Assembly (NCBI GenBank): GCA_012931725.1
Contig: CM022945.1
Span: 150,539,480-150,603,479 of the forward strand
Length of the DNA: 64,000 nt
Direction of reading: 5' to 3'
Source: Litsea cubeba
Lineage: Eukaryota > Streptophyta > Magnoliopsida > Laurales > Lauraceae
The position numbers and the translations under genes are program-made. Below, piece by piece: positions 1 to 9,627 of the stretch. Within the stretch, counting starts at the first letter, position 1; each line of letters opens with the position of its first letter. The notes below the pieces were generated by a model. It was not told the origin of the DNA. It ran no database searches and saw only the letters and a program-made list of their open reading frames with translations.

Positions 1-410
1 GTTTATAAGGTGCTTTCTCATGGTCCTTCAATACATCCAATGTACCAACACAATGATTCCAGAATCTTCCATTCTGATGATCGAGACAAATCACACTATC
101 TCATAGTGATCAAAGTGCTGCAACCTTGTCAGTATGAGATGTCCAGTCTCATCACTGGTTGTGAAGATATTTAAGTATAAGATTTGTCATATATGTCTCC
201 CGTATGTGGATCTCATCCATACACATGTATTACATCTAATATACTTGTGGACCCCGGTTCATCTCATGAACCATCATGTCATTCGTATTGGTTATGTGCA
301 AGTATATAATAAATCACCATTCATCTCATGAAAAGTAAGCATGAATATATGAATAAATAAAGAATTTAATCAATTTATTATATCATCTACTGGATTGAGT
401 CCATAAAACT
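1..410. other. Unidentified repeat-like DNA at left edge, possibly a Copia-type fragment
   Basis: This AT-rich stretch has no convincing reading frame. It abuts Tat-like LTR sequence that begins around 411, so it may be the end of an element inserted in that LTR. The left boundary is outside the window, so no target duplication can be tested. The Copia suggestion is only an impression of style (short ATG- and TGTATG-rich noncoding DNA). Confidence 0.2.
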
Positions 411-805
411 AACAAGGGTATGGCTCCAAGCAAGGCCCGATGAGACTAAGGCCTAAAGTCAGCAGGGGAAGGCCCGATTAGACCATTATTTAATGAAAGG
501 TGGGCTGACTAGACAAATATTTAATGAATTATGGGCTGATGTGACTGTACTTCCTAAATCACCAGATTTTCATCATTAGCTCCACCAACCAGGGTCAACT
601 CTTTCTCCTATAAATAGAGGACCCCCATTCCACTCTAAGGTACGCACAATACACCTAGTCGTTATTCTGCCTTTCTGAATCTCCATTCTACTATTGAGTT
701 CCTGAACTGACTTAGGCATCGGAGAGCCTTGTGTTGCCAGCGGCCAGGGTCTTTGAATGTCTCTCTTCTCCTTCCCACCGAGTCCGTATTATTTAGGCAC
801 TTACA
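411..805 (+). repeat. Right part of a Tat-like LTR (copy F1)
   Basis: This segment matches LTRs F2 (54148-55131) and F3 (58474-62329, interrupted) in order. It has GGCCCGATTRGACC and ATTTAATGAAAGG motifs, a TATA box (TATAAATA at 609-616), the block GACTTAGGCATCGGAGAGCC at about 707, and a terminus reading TTAGGCACTTACA that ends at 805. The TAGGCATCGGAGGGCC-type block is common in plant Tat/Ogre-lineage LTRs; assigning that lineage here is inference because no coding domain is attached. The left part is missing or displaced by the preceding DNA. Confidence 0.6.
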
Positions 806-1478
806 ATAACCAAGGAAAATACATATCAAATCAATACAATGCGGCTGAAAACAACCTTTTTCATGATATTTTTAGCTACTTCAAACCCGAAAACGAGGAA
901 AGCCAGGTTTCTTTGCTTTTGCAAACCATGGAATCTAAAGCCGTGGAAACCAACACCTTCCTGGGAAATTAGTTTGATCAAACCAGACATAATAGCTGGT
1001 CATTGATTTCAAATTTGGGTATTGGGTTGGAGATTGGGGTAGTAATTTAGACCATTGATCTCAGATTTGGGTATTGGGTTGGATATTGATGTACTAATTT
1101 TTGATTTGGGTTTTGATTTGGAATTGAGGTACGGGTATTGATTTCAGATTTGGGTTTCATTCGGCGGCTAATTCCACATTGCTATACTTGTCTGCAAATA
1201 CCCCAACTTCAAATCCCCTCTACAGAACCCCACGAGTCCAACGGTAATAGATACAAAAAATGGAAAGAAAAATAAGAAAATAGAGAAGATGGAAGAGAGA
1301 GGAACTAAAAAAATTATCCTTTAATCACTAATTTTTTTATTGAAATCTCAACTGAAAGATGAACGTTGGTGGAATCGGAACTCCCGTCGGAATGCTCCTC
1401 TTCTTTAAAACCCCAAATGCTCAATGAGTCTCTAGCATTCCAAATGCTTACTTTTTGAGGAACTCAAATGTCAAGATT
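806..1478. other. Unassigned DNA between LTR F1 and element A, with a short degenerate repeat
   Basis: The frame open from 757 to 972 crosses the LTR end and continues to 972. Its part after 805 has a protein-like composition (acidic, with FSYFKPENEESQ), so it could be a captured exon, but I do not recognise it. Between about 1000 and 1160 a TTGATTTCAGATTTGGG-type unit recurs at about 1002, 1056 and 1138. Nothing else is recognisable. The DNA resumes at 20332 on the far side of element A. Confidence 0.3.
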
Positions 1479-1877
1479 TGTGAGACCCCGTCCCGAGTTA
1501 ATCACGATTAACTCTTATTAATCGCACTTATGGCTAATTAAACATGTTTAGTTGAATTAGTGAAGGCTTAGTACCAAATTGACTTGGTTTAGCCTTAAGA
1601 GAATGAATAAAGCTTAATAAGCTTGTAAAATGAATTGTAATTAGATTGAATGAGTGTTTGAACTCAAACTAGGAATTGAGGGACTTTTGTGTAAATACGT
1701 TTTTATACGTATTTCATCGAATACGGAAACTCTCGATGCCAACACGCGTATCTGGAGGAGTACGTTCACTTCCGTCAAAGACTTGAAGTCGTTTGATGAA
1801 TATTGAATCAAATGACCATTCATTTGACTTGAATTGTAATTAATGGAGAATTTTGGGGGCTAAACGCAATTCGGAAG

Positions 1878-1887
1878 TTTATATAAG
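1878..1887 (+). promoter_or_regulatory. TATA box of element A 5' LTR
   Basis: TTTATATAAG is followed some 60 bp later by a CT-rich leader, the expected layout of a plant Pol II promoter. The same box is at 18755-18764 in the 3' LTR. It would start transcription of the element's genomic RNA. The position is a prediction from the motif only. Confidence 0.55.
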
Positions 1888-2269
1888 CCAAAGAGATTTC
1901 AATTGAATCTTTTTCCAAACCCTAGCCTCCATCTTCCCTCTCTTCTCTTCCTTTCTTCATTTCCTCCTTATTAAGGGTCAAGTGAAGCTTTGCCAGTGAA
2001 TTTTGAAGAGGTTTCTCCTTCTTCATCTCCTTCCTTAACTTGTATTCAACTTCCTTGAAGAGTAAGCTTTGGAGAAAAGCTTCAACTAGAGGATTTTGTC
2101 TCAAATTCAAGCTAACAAAGGGTTTTCTTCCATTTAATCTTCCTACAAGGCAAGTATTTACATGTTTCTATGAATTGTAGTATTTATGAGTCATTAGAAC
2201 TCATTTGGGCCAAGAAGCCAGAAAATTGGCTTCAGAAAACCTGAAGCTCGACTGAGCTTTTGGGTGGTT

Positions 2270-2510
2270 ATCGGTCGACCGACAGGTCGACCGAGGAACC
2301 GACGACTTGACCGACAGTGTAATGTGGAGGGTGGAGTGAAATTCTAGCTCTCTGGATTTCTGACCGACGCAATGCCGGTCAACCGATAGGACAAGGTCGG
2401 TCGACCGATAACGTAAAGATGGTTCAGAATGTAGAGAATTTCAGCTCGCTGGAATTCTGACCGACGCACCGTCGGTCGACCGTCATGAAGCCGTCGGTCG
2501 ACCGATGGGC
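2270..2510 (+). repeat. Cluster of five GTCGAC-core palindromes in A LTR
   Basis: GTCGAC occurs at 2274, 2286, 2400, 2475 and 2497, mostly within the longer palindrome CGGTCGACCG, with diverged copies such as CGGTCAACCG between them. The cluster starts about 390 bp downstream of the TATA box and is repeated at 19148-19381 in the 3' LTR. Its role is unknown. Confidence 0.8.
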
Positions 2511-3465
2511 TGACCGATAGGTGAACCGACGCTGTGCAGAATTGTCTGTTTTGAGGCCTAATGTATACAGGCTGAAGATTGTTAATGTATAAGCCTTCAT
2601 AGGTGTAAACTCAAGTTTCCGAATACACAATTCAAATGATATTCATCGAAAATAGTACGTGTATTGGAAAATGAATGTTTCACTCATTTGCTTGGCTTAG
2701 ACGTCTGATAACCCTTGGTTAGTTACCACGTGAAATTGTGAATGAATTACATTGAACATGAATTGCATAATGAACCATTTCTGCTGCAGCAGATGTTTGA
2801 GGTGTTCCGGAACCTCGTGGAAGTTAGTGATCTCTGATCAAGACACTGACTTATTCCATACCATTTGACAACCTCTAAATAAAGAGTGTCCAAGTAGATA
2901 TCAACTTACTGATATTACTGGATCCGTTATTATTATTATGAAATGAATTAAGAGTGTCCAGATAGTACTGGATCCGTCATTATTGTTAATGAATTATTTC
3001 ATTGGATTATGTGATAGCTAGAACTATCATAACTGTATGTATTTGTTGAACCGTTGTGTTCATGGTACTGTTGATGAATGTCACAGGCCCAGATGCCCGT
3101 GCCGGTCCTGCCGAGGCCGCGCCGCCAGCGGAGGATGCCCGCCCGATGCCTCCAGGAGGTTTAATCGAGTGGATTTGATCGCTGAGAGCGAAAGAACAAA
3201 TTTTGAATGTAATTAGAAGTCCCCGTATTGTATTAAATATATGGTGATTGACTTTCTTGAACGTAGATTAAACTGTGTATTATATTTTGTCAATGTATAA
3301 ATTCCGCCGTTGTATACAGTTGACAGGTAATGTAATTGATATTCCTTGTGAGTTTCATTTTAGCTTTTGTTAATTCGGAAATTACGGGAGTAAGTATGAG
3401 CTCGCGACTCGGGGTTTGTCCGAGCTAATCAAATCTCGGGACCGGGTCGTGACATACTTATCGTA

Positions 3466-3477
3466 TGGTATCAGAGC
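3466..3477 (+). promoter_or_regulatory. Primer-binding site of element A (tRNA-iMet)
   Basis: TGGTATCAGAGC lies 11 bp after the 5' LTR and is complementary to the 3' end of plant initiator tRNA-Met, the usual primer of plant Gypsy elements. Element B begins 51 bp further on, so the leader of A is interrupted between here and 13454. Confidence 0.9.
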
Positions 3478-3896
3478 ATTAGGTTAAAAGACTTAAGAAC
3501 CTTATAAACGATGTGAGGAACGTTAAGTGTAAGATCCCGACCCCAATCCTTTTGTTTAGCATTATTTTAATCGTGGTTTAGCTTTTTAAGTGAGATTTGA
3601 TTTAGTTTGACCGCGTATTTGAGTTTGACTAGATTTTTCCTTAGTCTTTGAGATTTTGTAGACCGTTGACTTTAGTTTGACCCGGTCCATATGATTTGTA
3701 TTTTTATGGGAAATTACTTTTGATTTCTAAAAATTCTGAATTTGGTGTATTTTGACTTATTTTATGAAGTTTAACAACTTTCATGTTTTGATCATTTTGA
3801 TTTGATACTCAGAAATCACGTTTTTCGAGGAAAATGGGCAAAAATGACATTTTCACTAAATCTGTCCATGAATCTCGAAAATTTCAGAATTTGGGG

Positions 3897-3952
3897 AAAG
3901 TATACTTTTTGGAAAGTAGATATTTCGCTGATCGTTTTTGTCTTCTTCGTCG
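3897..3952 (+). promoter_or_regulatory. Conserved upstream block of B LTR
   Basis: This ~56-bp block contains TATACTTTTTGGAAA, a TTTCGC.GATC core and TTGTCTTCTTCGTCG. Close versions lie at 39219-39275 (C) and 59343-59400 (G), each 65-76 bp upstream of the TATA box, while the surrounding LTR DNA has diverged. The 3' LTR copy is at 9997-10052. It is a good candidate for an LTR enhancer. Confidence 0.6.
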
Positions 3953-4016
3953 TTTTTGTTCGGGGCCCGCAAATGTGAGTTTCAGCTTGGTGAAGATCGG
4001 GGCCCACAAACCCACC

Positions 4017-4024
4017 TTATAAGA
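4017..4024 (+). promoter_or_regulatory. TATA box of B 5' LTR
   Basis: TTATAAGA lies just after a GGGGCCCAC motif. The same arrangement of a GGGCC element followed by TATA occurs in C (39349-39360) and G (59475-59483). The GGGCC motif resembles plant site II/TCP elements, which is inference. Confidence 0.5.
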
Positions 4025-4927
4025 AGGGGAACCCATCCCTTCTCCTTCATTTTCGTTCCAGCAACTTTTGGCTGAGGGAGAGGGCTCCTTCCTTTCCAGC
4101 CATCTCTCTCTCTCTCCTTTTTGCAAGCTTCTTCTTGTGTGCCAAGTGAGGATTGATCCCACCTTCTTCTTCCTCATCTCTCAAGCTTTCCAAAGACCCT
4201 ATTTTCAAGATTTTTGGGCTAGAGCAAGGCACTCATCTAAGCTCTTCTTCTTTGTTTGGATTTCTCAAGGTTAGCAATGGTTTTCTTTTCTTGAGATTCT
4301 TGTTTTCCTCTCCATTTTGAGTGTTTTAATCCCATGTGCAAGGGGTTTTCATGGAGATTTACAATGGATTGGTTTTCTAGGGTTTCTTTTGAGCTAGTTT
4401 GGGGATTTTGTGATCTTGGAGCTTGAGGCACTAAAACCTTGTTTGAAGAGTAATTTTACTCCTATCTTGACTAGAGGCAAGTGGATTTCCAATTAATATG
4501 TTGATTTCATTTATTTTGCTTCATATCATGCTATGTTCTAATCTCCCTATGTTTTATGGATTTCTTTTGTTTGAATGGAGAAATGTGGTATGTGATTTCA
4601 CTTAGTATATTGGTTTATAATGAATTTGAAGTTATCTCCACTTTGGTCATCTTGAGAATTTGCTTTCCTCATGTTAAGTGTTTGTGTTCAAAACAAAGGA
4701 GAAAGACTTTGATTCTTAAAGTATTGTGTTTGTTTCAATGGATTTGATTAAGGATGGTGATTTGATGAGTTTGGAAGGTCAAGGAAGGGCCCAAAGGAGC
4801 TAGGAACATTGTGTGAAAGATTGAGAATGAAAAAGATCTCAAAAAGGGAAAAAGGAGGAAAGAAAAATCAGAAAAAATGCACAAAAGGGTGCATTTCTGC
4901 ACTCAGCCGGACTGGGACAGAGCCCAG

Positions 4928-5012
4928 TCCGCTCGAGCGACCCAGTGGGCCGCTCGAGCGGACCAGGTTCTGTCTGGGCTTCGCTCGAGCGGACCCTGGG
5001 TCGCTCGAGCGA
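4928..5012 (+). repeat. Cluster of four CTCGAG-core palindromes in B LTR
   Basis: CTCGAG occurs at 4932, 4953, 4984 and 5004, each within a CGCTCGAGCG palindrome. It lies about 900 bp downstream of the TATA box, as in C and G. The copy in the 3' LTR is at about 11027-11111. Confidence 0.85.
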
Positions 5013-5147
5013 GCCCAGACCTGTCCTGGGTCCGTTATGGGTCTTTTGGGCCTGTTTCTTTGGGGTTTCTTTGGGCTTGTTCCTTGGGCCATTCAAGTCA
5101 GTTTCTGGGCCAGTGTAAAACCTGATATTGGGTCATCTTAGGTTCAG

Positions 5148-5415
5148 TTTTGTGGGCCTGTTCAGGTTGGTTTTGGGCTGCCTTAAAAATCAGTTTTGTG
5201 GGCCTGTTCAGGTTAGTTTGGGCTGTGTTTAAAAATCTGTTTTGTGGGCCCGGTTCAGGTTAGTCTTGGGCTGTTTTTAAAGTTTGTTGTGTGGGCCAAT
5301 AAATGTTTAGCTTTGGGCTGTTTTTAAGATATGTTTTGTGGGCCATTCAAAGATTAGTTTTGGACCGTTTAAAAACTTGTTTTGTGGGCTTGGTTAAGGT
5401 TGGTTTTTGGGATTG
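5148..5415 (+). repeat. 46-bp tandem array in B LTR
   Basis: The motif TGTGGGC recurs at 5151, 5197, 5243, 5290, 5337 and 5383, a period of 46-47 bp. Each unit has TTTTGTGGGC, a GGTTAG-like stretch and TTGGGCTG. Six diverged copies are visible. The same array is in the 3' LTR from about 11248. The ~70-bp unit with GGCAAGACGGGGCCAGAGC is duplicated separately at about 5992-6112. Confidence 0.8.
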
Positions 5416-6784
5416 TTATTAAGGATTATTTTGAACTCGGAATTAAGGCCGGCTATGGGCCTGTTTTAAAGAAATTTTGGACTACTTGTATTACTTGGAA
5501 ATTTGTGAAATGGGAATGATGTGAGAACGAGTGTATGTGAAATTACCCGGGAACCGTTCGAGTCTTAATGCGCACTTTATCATTTAAATATTATGGATTT
5601 TCATTGGCATCAAACGCACTTTTATTAATTAATGTTTAAAGGTTAAATGTGCATTGAGATGGTTTCCTTGGTAAGTCATTATGTCATTCTCCACTATCCA
5701 TTCCATTTCAAGTTAGAAAAATATGTTGGTATTTGTATTTGCACTCTTTGGTAAACTAATTTGAATAGCATCGGTGATTTGCTATAAAATCATGGTTTTC
5801 CCATGTTCGAAAGGGTTGATCGTATGATTTTATACAAATCGCTTTTGATGTGTATTCGAACGGTTTATCATGGATATTCGTATGTTTTCTCCGATTCGAT
5901 TTGAAACGAGATTGGAGTATGTTTGTCACATTCGGGATTTCTTCGATGAGACTATTGTTTTGATAAGACTAGTATTTGAAAATAAAAACCTCGAGGCAAG
6001 ACGGGGCCAGAGCTATGTGGTGCGAGCCCATGAGCCAAAGAGGCTATGATTTCGAAAATAAGAGGCAAGACGGGGCCAGAGCTATGTGGTGTGAGCCCCT
6101 GAGCCAAAGGGATTAGTATTATGTTAGATTTGTATCGGTTTGAGTTTTGAAGACTAAAGGCACCACTAGGCTTAGGTCACCTTGTTGGGCTGATCACCCG
6201 GCTTGGGATCTTTAATCTGTCCGCCAGTGCAGCTTGGATCTGTCTGTACCGACCATGGCAACGGTTCTATCTGCCGGTCCCATTTGTATGGCTACGGTTC
6301 TGATACTTTTGATCTGCCGGTCCCATTTGTATGGCTATGGTTCTGATCCTCTTTTTAGTACCACGTTCAGTGGCTACGCTCTGTCTGCTCTTATTACTTC
6401 GGTAATAGGAGGATTTAGCTATTTGTGGTCGCCAAGGTTTATCTGCATATTTACTTTAGTTTATGATTCTTGTTGGTTATACTTTTTATGCTTCGATTTG
6501 GTTAATGTTTACGATATCGATCATTTATCATATTGTCGCTATTATTCAGGATTTGAAATGTATTTCCGACGATTAAATGTTTTATGCAGGCTTTTATCTT
6601 TTCGAGATATTCGTACATCTGATATTGTTCTTTTACTTGTTTTGATATTTCTGTTCGGGCTTTCGATTGTTTTAGCATGTTTTTATTGTCATTATTGTTA
6701 GACTATTTATTCGGTTTTACGATGATTTCATCAGGTTTATATATGTTCTTTTACTTCATATTACTTGATTATTTGCTTGCCAGA

Positions 6785-6870
6785 CCGTCGTGTCTGACCC
6801 CTTTTGTTTGGTGCCAGTTCATTCTCTTTCTGTTTGTAGGTGTTTGATCAGAGAAGGCGGTGGGACCGCC
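6785..6870 (+). promoter_or_regulatory. Conserved LTR tail: CCGTCGTGTCTGA block plus GC hairpin
   Basis: CCGTCGTGTCTGA (6785-6797) is followed 59 bp later by the perfect inverted repeat GGCGGT-GGG-ACCGCC (6856-6870). C has the block at 41191-41203 and a GCGGT/ACCGC hairpin at 41263-41278; G has them at 61361 and 61421. A role in RNA 3'-end formation or packaging is possible but unproven. Confidence 0.5.
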
Positions 6871-7339
6871 GGTCTGACGTGAGAGGCTGTCCGTTGATAT
6901 CATCTAGATGTCAAGTTTGGCACCAGAGTTCGTATTGAAATGTTGGGGTAGGATTTCTTTTTAGTTGGATATTCTTGTATGGCCTTATCAGCCTTTTTCT
7001 TTTGGGTTTGTAATTAAGACATCTGTTAATTGTAACTTGAATATGTGGGAAATAATAGTTTGTTACTACCAGCTCAGTGTGCTCTGATGTATGATTTATG
7101 CCAGTCTGTTTATTGATGGCTTTGTGATATTGGTTGCGTGCGACACGGAATCCGATGGCCACAGATTCCGGGTCGTAACACCATGTTTAGCTTCCGCGAA
7201 AAATATACTCTGATGGTGTTGGAATGTGATTATCCTCATTCACGCGGATCTTGGGAACTATAACAAAAAGTTTCAATTTATCCCAAAATTTCGCACCCCG
7301 AGGTCGGATCACTGCAGGGCCCGGTTTCGGGGCGTGACA

Positions 7340-9627
7340 GGTTTGGTATCAGAGCCGGTTTAGTTTCTAGGAAATAAAATACTCTAGAGACATTAAGACG
7401 TGTGGTGAGGATTCGTTAGATTGTGTCGATTTGTTTTCTCGTGTCTTTGTTTCGTTGGATTTGAGTCGGTTTTTCTTTCAGTTCGGGAGATTTTGCTTGT
7501 CTTGTCTTTTAGTTCTGTTGTTGGGAGATTTGGGTGACCAAATTTCCTCCTTAGTAGTGGAGAATTTAAAGTCTCCATGCTCTTGTTCGGTGTCTTTTGT
7601 CTATGCTTGTGTCGGAGACTGAGAACCTCGTGGACCTAGTATGTTGTTTTCGGAGAACATCGGCAGACTTTCAGCCTTCAGCATCTCCGTCATGGTTATT
7701 GAGAGAAGACTTGTGCGTTTGCCCGTCAGAGCTGGACTCGAGCAGTAGTTGAAGATCCCCTTTCAGCTAATCAAGGATGGTCATGCAGCGCACCAAGGTA
7801 AGTAAATGTAGATTTTGGGTGGACTCAGACCATCTTTCCAAGATGAAGGACTGTAAAAGGCATATCAGCTATTGATTTTATGAAGGGAGAAGTGACTCTT
7901 AGTTAGTAAGACTAGAAGTTGGTACAAGAAACTCAGGGATTTCTCAGATTTAATGAGCCTTGTCGCAGTTTTGGTTGAGAATTTCCGTGACGTGCAGCTT
8001 AGCTAGTGTAGTTGATTCGGCGGTAATACCAAGTGGATGGTTAGTTGTAGTCAAGATAAATTTTTAGCAGCAAAGGGAACGTTGAGGGCTTTACCGACTT
8101 ACAAGATATTGGATTGGACAACATGCAGATGCAAGTGTATACCCCAGTTTTGGTGATGTCCCTTTTCTTGGTGAGAATGATTTTCATGATATTTTCATCT
8201 TTGTTATGTTTTCCTTAATGTCTACGATTTATCCATGTAGCGTTTAAACAATGGATTTATATTTCTTCTTTAAGGCTTATTTTGAATTATAAACTATATC
8301 ATTATACTCTTTTCATGAGTCGTATGATTTTGTTTTCATAAGGCCTTGTGTTTCGAAATTTTTGTTTAATCTTCTTAAGACATTATTTTACAATGACCTT
8401 AGAATTTCGCTCTTGTTTTAACCTTCTTAAATGTTGACACTTACATTTCAAAACCTTGACGATTTCAAAATCTTGTGTATGTTTAGTTGGAAATGGATTT
8501 CAAAAAAATTTAATGTATGGTTATACTACATGAATTTGATTTATTTTTGAAAATCCTAATTTAAGATTGTTGAGTATTTCAAGGATTTGTTGGGCTATGA
8601 AAACATGAATTTCAAAACGAATAATGTTGTTTCATGTTCAAACTTTGATAAACTTTCTTTATTAAGTTTTATTTGATAATTTGGAAGTTCAACTTCTACT
8701 ATGTTTTAAAATGATGAGATTTAACTAAGTAATTATTTTAGTCCCTATGTTTAAATTTTAAGATTTGTTTTGCATTGATTGGAGTGAGTGGTATTGGCTT
8801 ATGATTGGAGCTTGGAAGTGTGAGAATTGAAGGTTCATAGATGTCAGGATGTGTACCGGTTCAGTTGGAAAATAAAGTTGGATTTATGAGAGAATCAACA
8901 TCATACAAGACTTGAATTGAAAGTTTCAGTTCTTCAGGGATTGACATCAGATTTGGCAGATATATTTTTGTTGATAACACAGTATCAGGTAAGAGATCAA
9001 GAGCAGCAAGTAGATAGAATCAGTTGTGGGCAAGAATTCAGAGTACAGCATAGAAAGATTGGAAATTTGGAGTTGTGATTTCGGAATGAAGAAGGATTGA
9101 CGATATTCTTAGAAGCCAGAGTCTGAATGGTACAGTATAAGTAGGTATATGGAATTTCAGAATTTCTCGGGATGAAGAGATTATTTCAGAGGAAACATGT
9201 CTGCGATCACACCTTCATGCAAGCATCGGGAGCACCTTGTACAGTTTGTAGGGCTTAAGGCACAGAATCCCAAAGTGATAGGAAGAGGCAGAATTAGCAG
9301 TTCTTGAACCGACAGTGACTGATGAGATAAATAAAAGAATTGATCCAGTACAGGAATGACAAATGACACCAAGGATGCTTAGAAGAATTGTTGAATTCTA
9401 GTTTGGGCAGAGGAGTATGTTTTGAGCAGATATGTGGAATAGTGTGAAGCCTTCAACCGAATCAGAGTGTTGTTGACCGTGCATCTCAACGTCAGATTTG
9501 ATAAGAGGATCTCTCAGTCACCAAGGTCTAGCATAGGTTGTCAGTGTTTTCGTTTGTCTTTTGGGTTTTTGATTTTGATTTGGTTTAAGCCATTTGGAGG
9601 ACCAAATGGGTTCTAAGGGGGGGAGGA
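7340..9627 (+). pseudogene. Internal region of B: non-coding with possible decayed gag and integrase traces
   Basis: The primer site TGGTATCAGAGCCGG is at 7344-7358 and the polypurine tract AAGGGGGGGAGGA at 9615-9627. No long frame exists. Translating 7807-7854 gives a Cys/His-spaced stretch (CRFWVDSDHLSKMKDC) that resembles a damaged Gag zinc knuckle with Trp for the second Cys. Around 9150-9260 one frame reads RISRDEEIISEE followed by HLHASIGSTLYSL, which resembles the segment before and within the HHCC finger of Tekay integrases. Both traces are weak. B could not make its own enzymes. Confidence 0.45.
9615..9627 (+). promoter_or_regulatory. Polypurine tract of element B
   Basis: AAGGGGGGGAGGA directly precedes the 3' LTR start (TG at 9628) and would prime plus-strand synthesis. 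Element C has AAGGGGTGGAGGA in the same place, also after a GGAGGACCAAATG motif. Confidence 0.85.

Larger units (their letters stand above)
1479..3454 (+). repeat. 5' LTR of element A
   Basis: It begins TGTGAGACCCCG and ends GGTCGTGACA. It holds a TATA box at 1878-1887, a pyrimidine-rich stretch just downstream of the expected transcript start, a cluster of GTCGAC palindromes (2270-2510), and a GC-rich island (about 3090-3165) in otherwise AT-rich DNA. It pairs with 18356-20331 over its whole length. Confidence 0.95.
3528..7339 (+). repeat. 5' LTR of element B (3.8 kb)
   Basis: It begins TGTAAGATCCCGACC and ends GGGGCGTGACA. In order it holds a conserved upstream block (3897-3952), a TATA box (4017-4024), a CTCGAG palindrome cluster (4928-5012), a 46-bp array (5148-5415), a ~70-bp duplication (about 5992-6112), and a conserved tail with a GGCGGT/ACCGCC hairpin (6785-6870). 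Short frames inside it are not conserved as genes. Confidence 0.93.

Noticed and set aside
3834..4274. Short frames in the B LTR (also at 9934-10374 and, in C, 39154-39426 and 47044-47316) with similar peptides
   Set aside because: They overlap promoter DNA, on both strands. The similarity follows from the conserved DNA block, and reading frames are not preserved between families.
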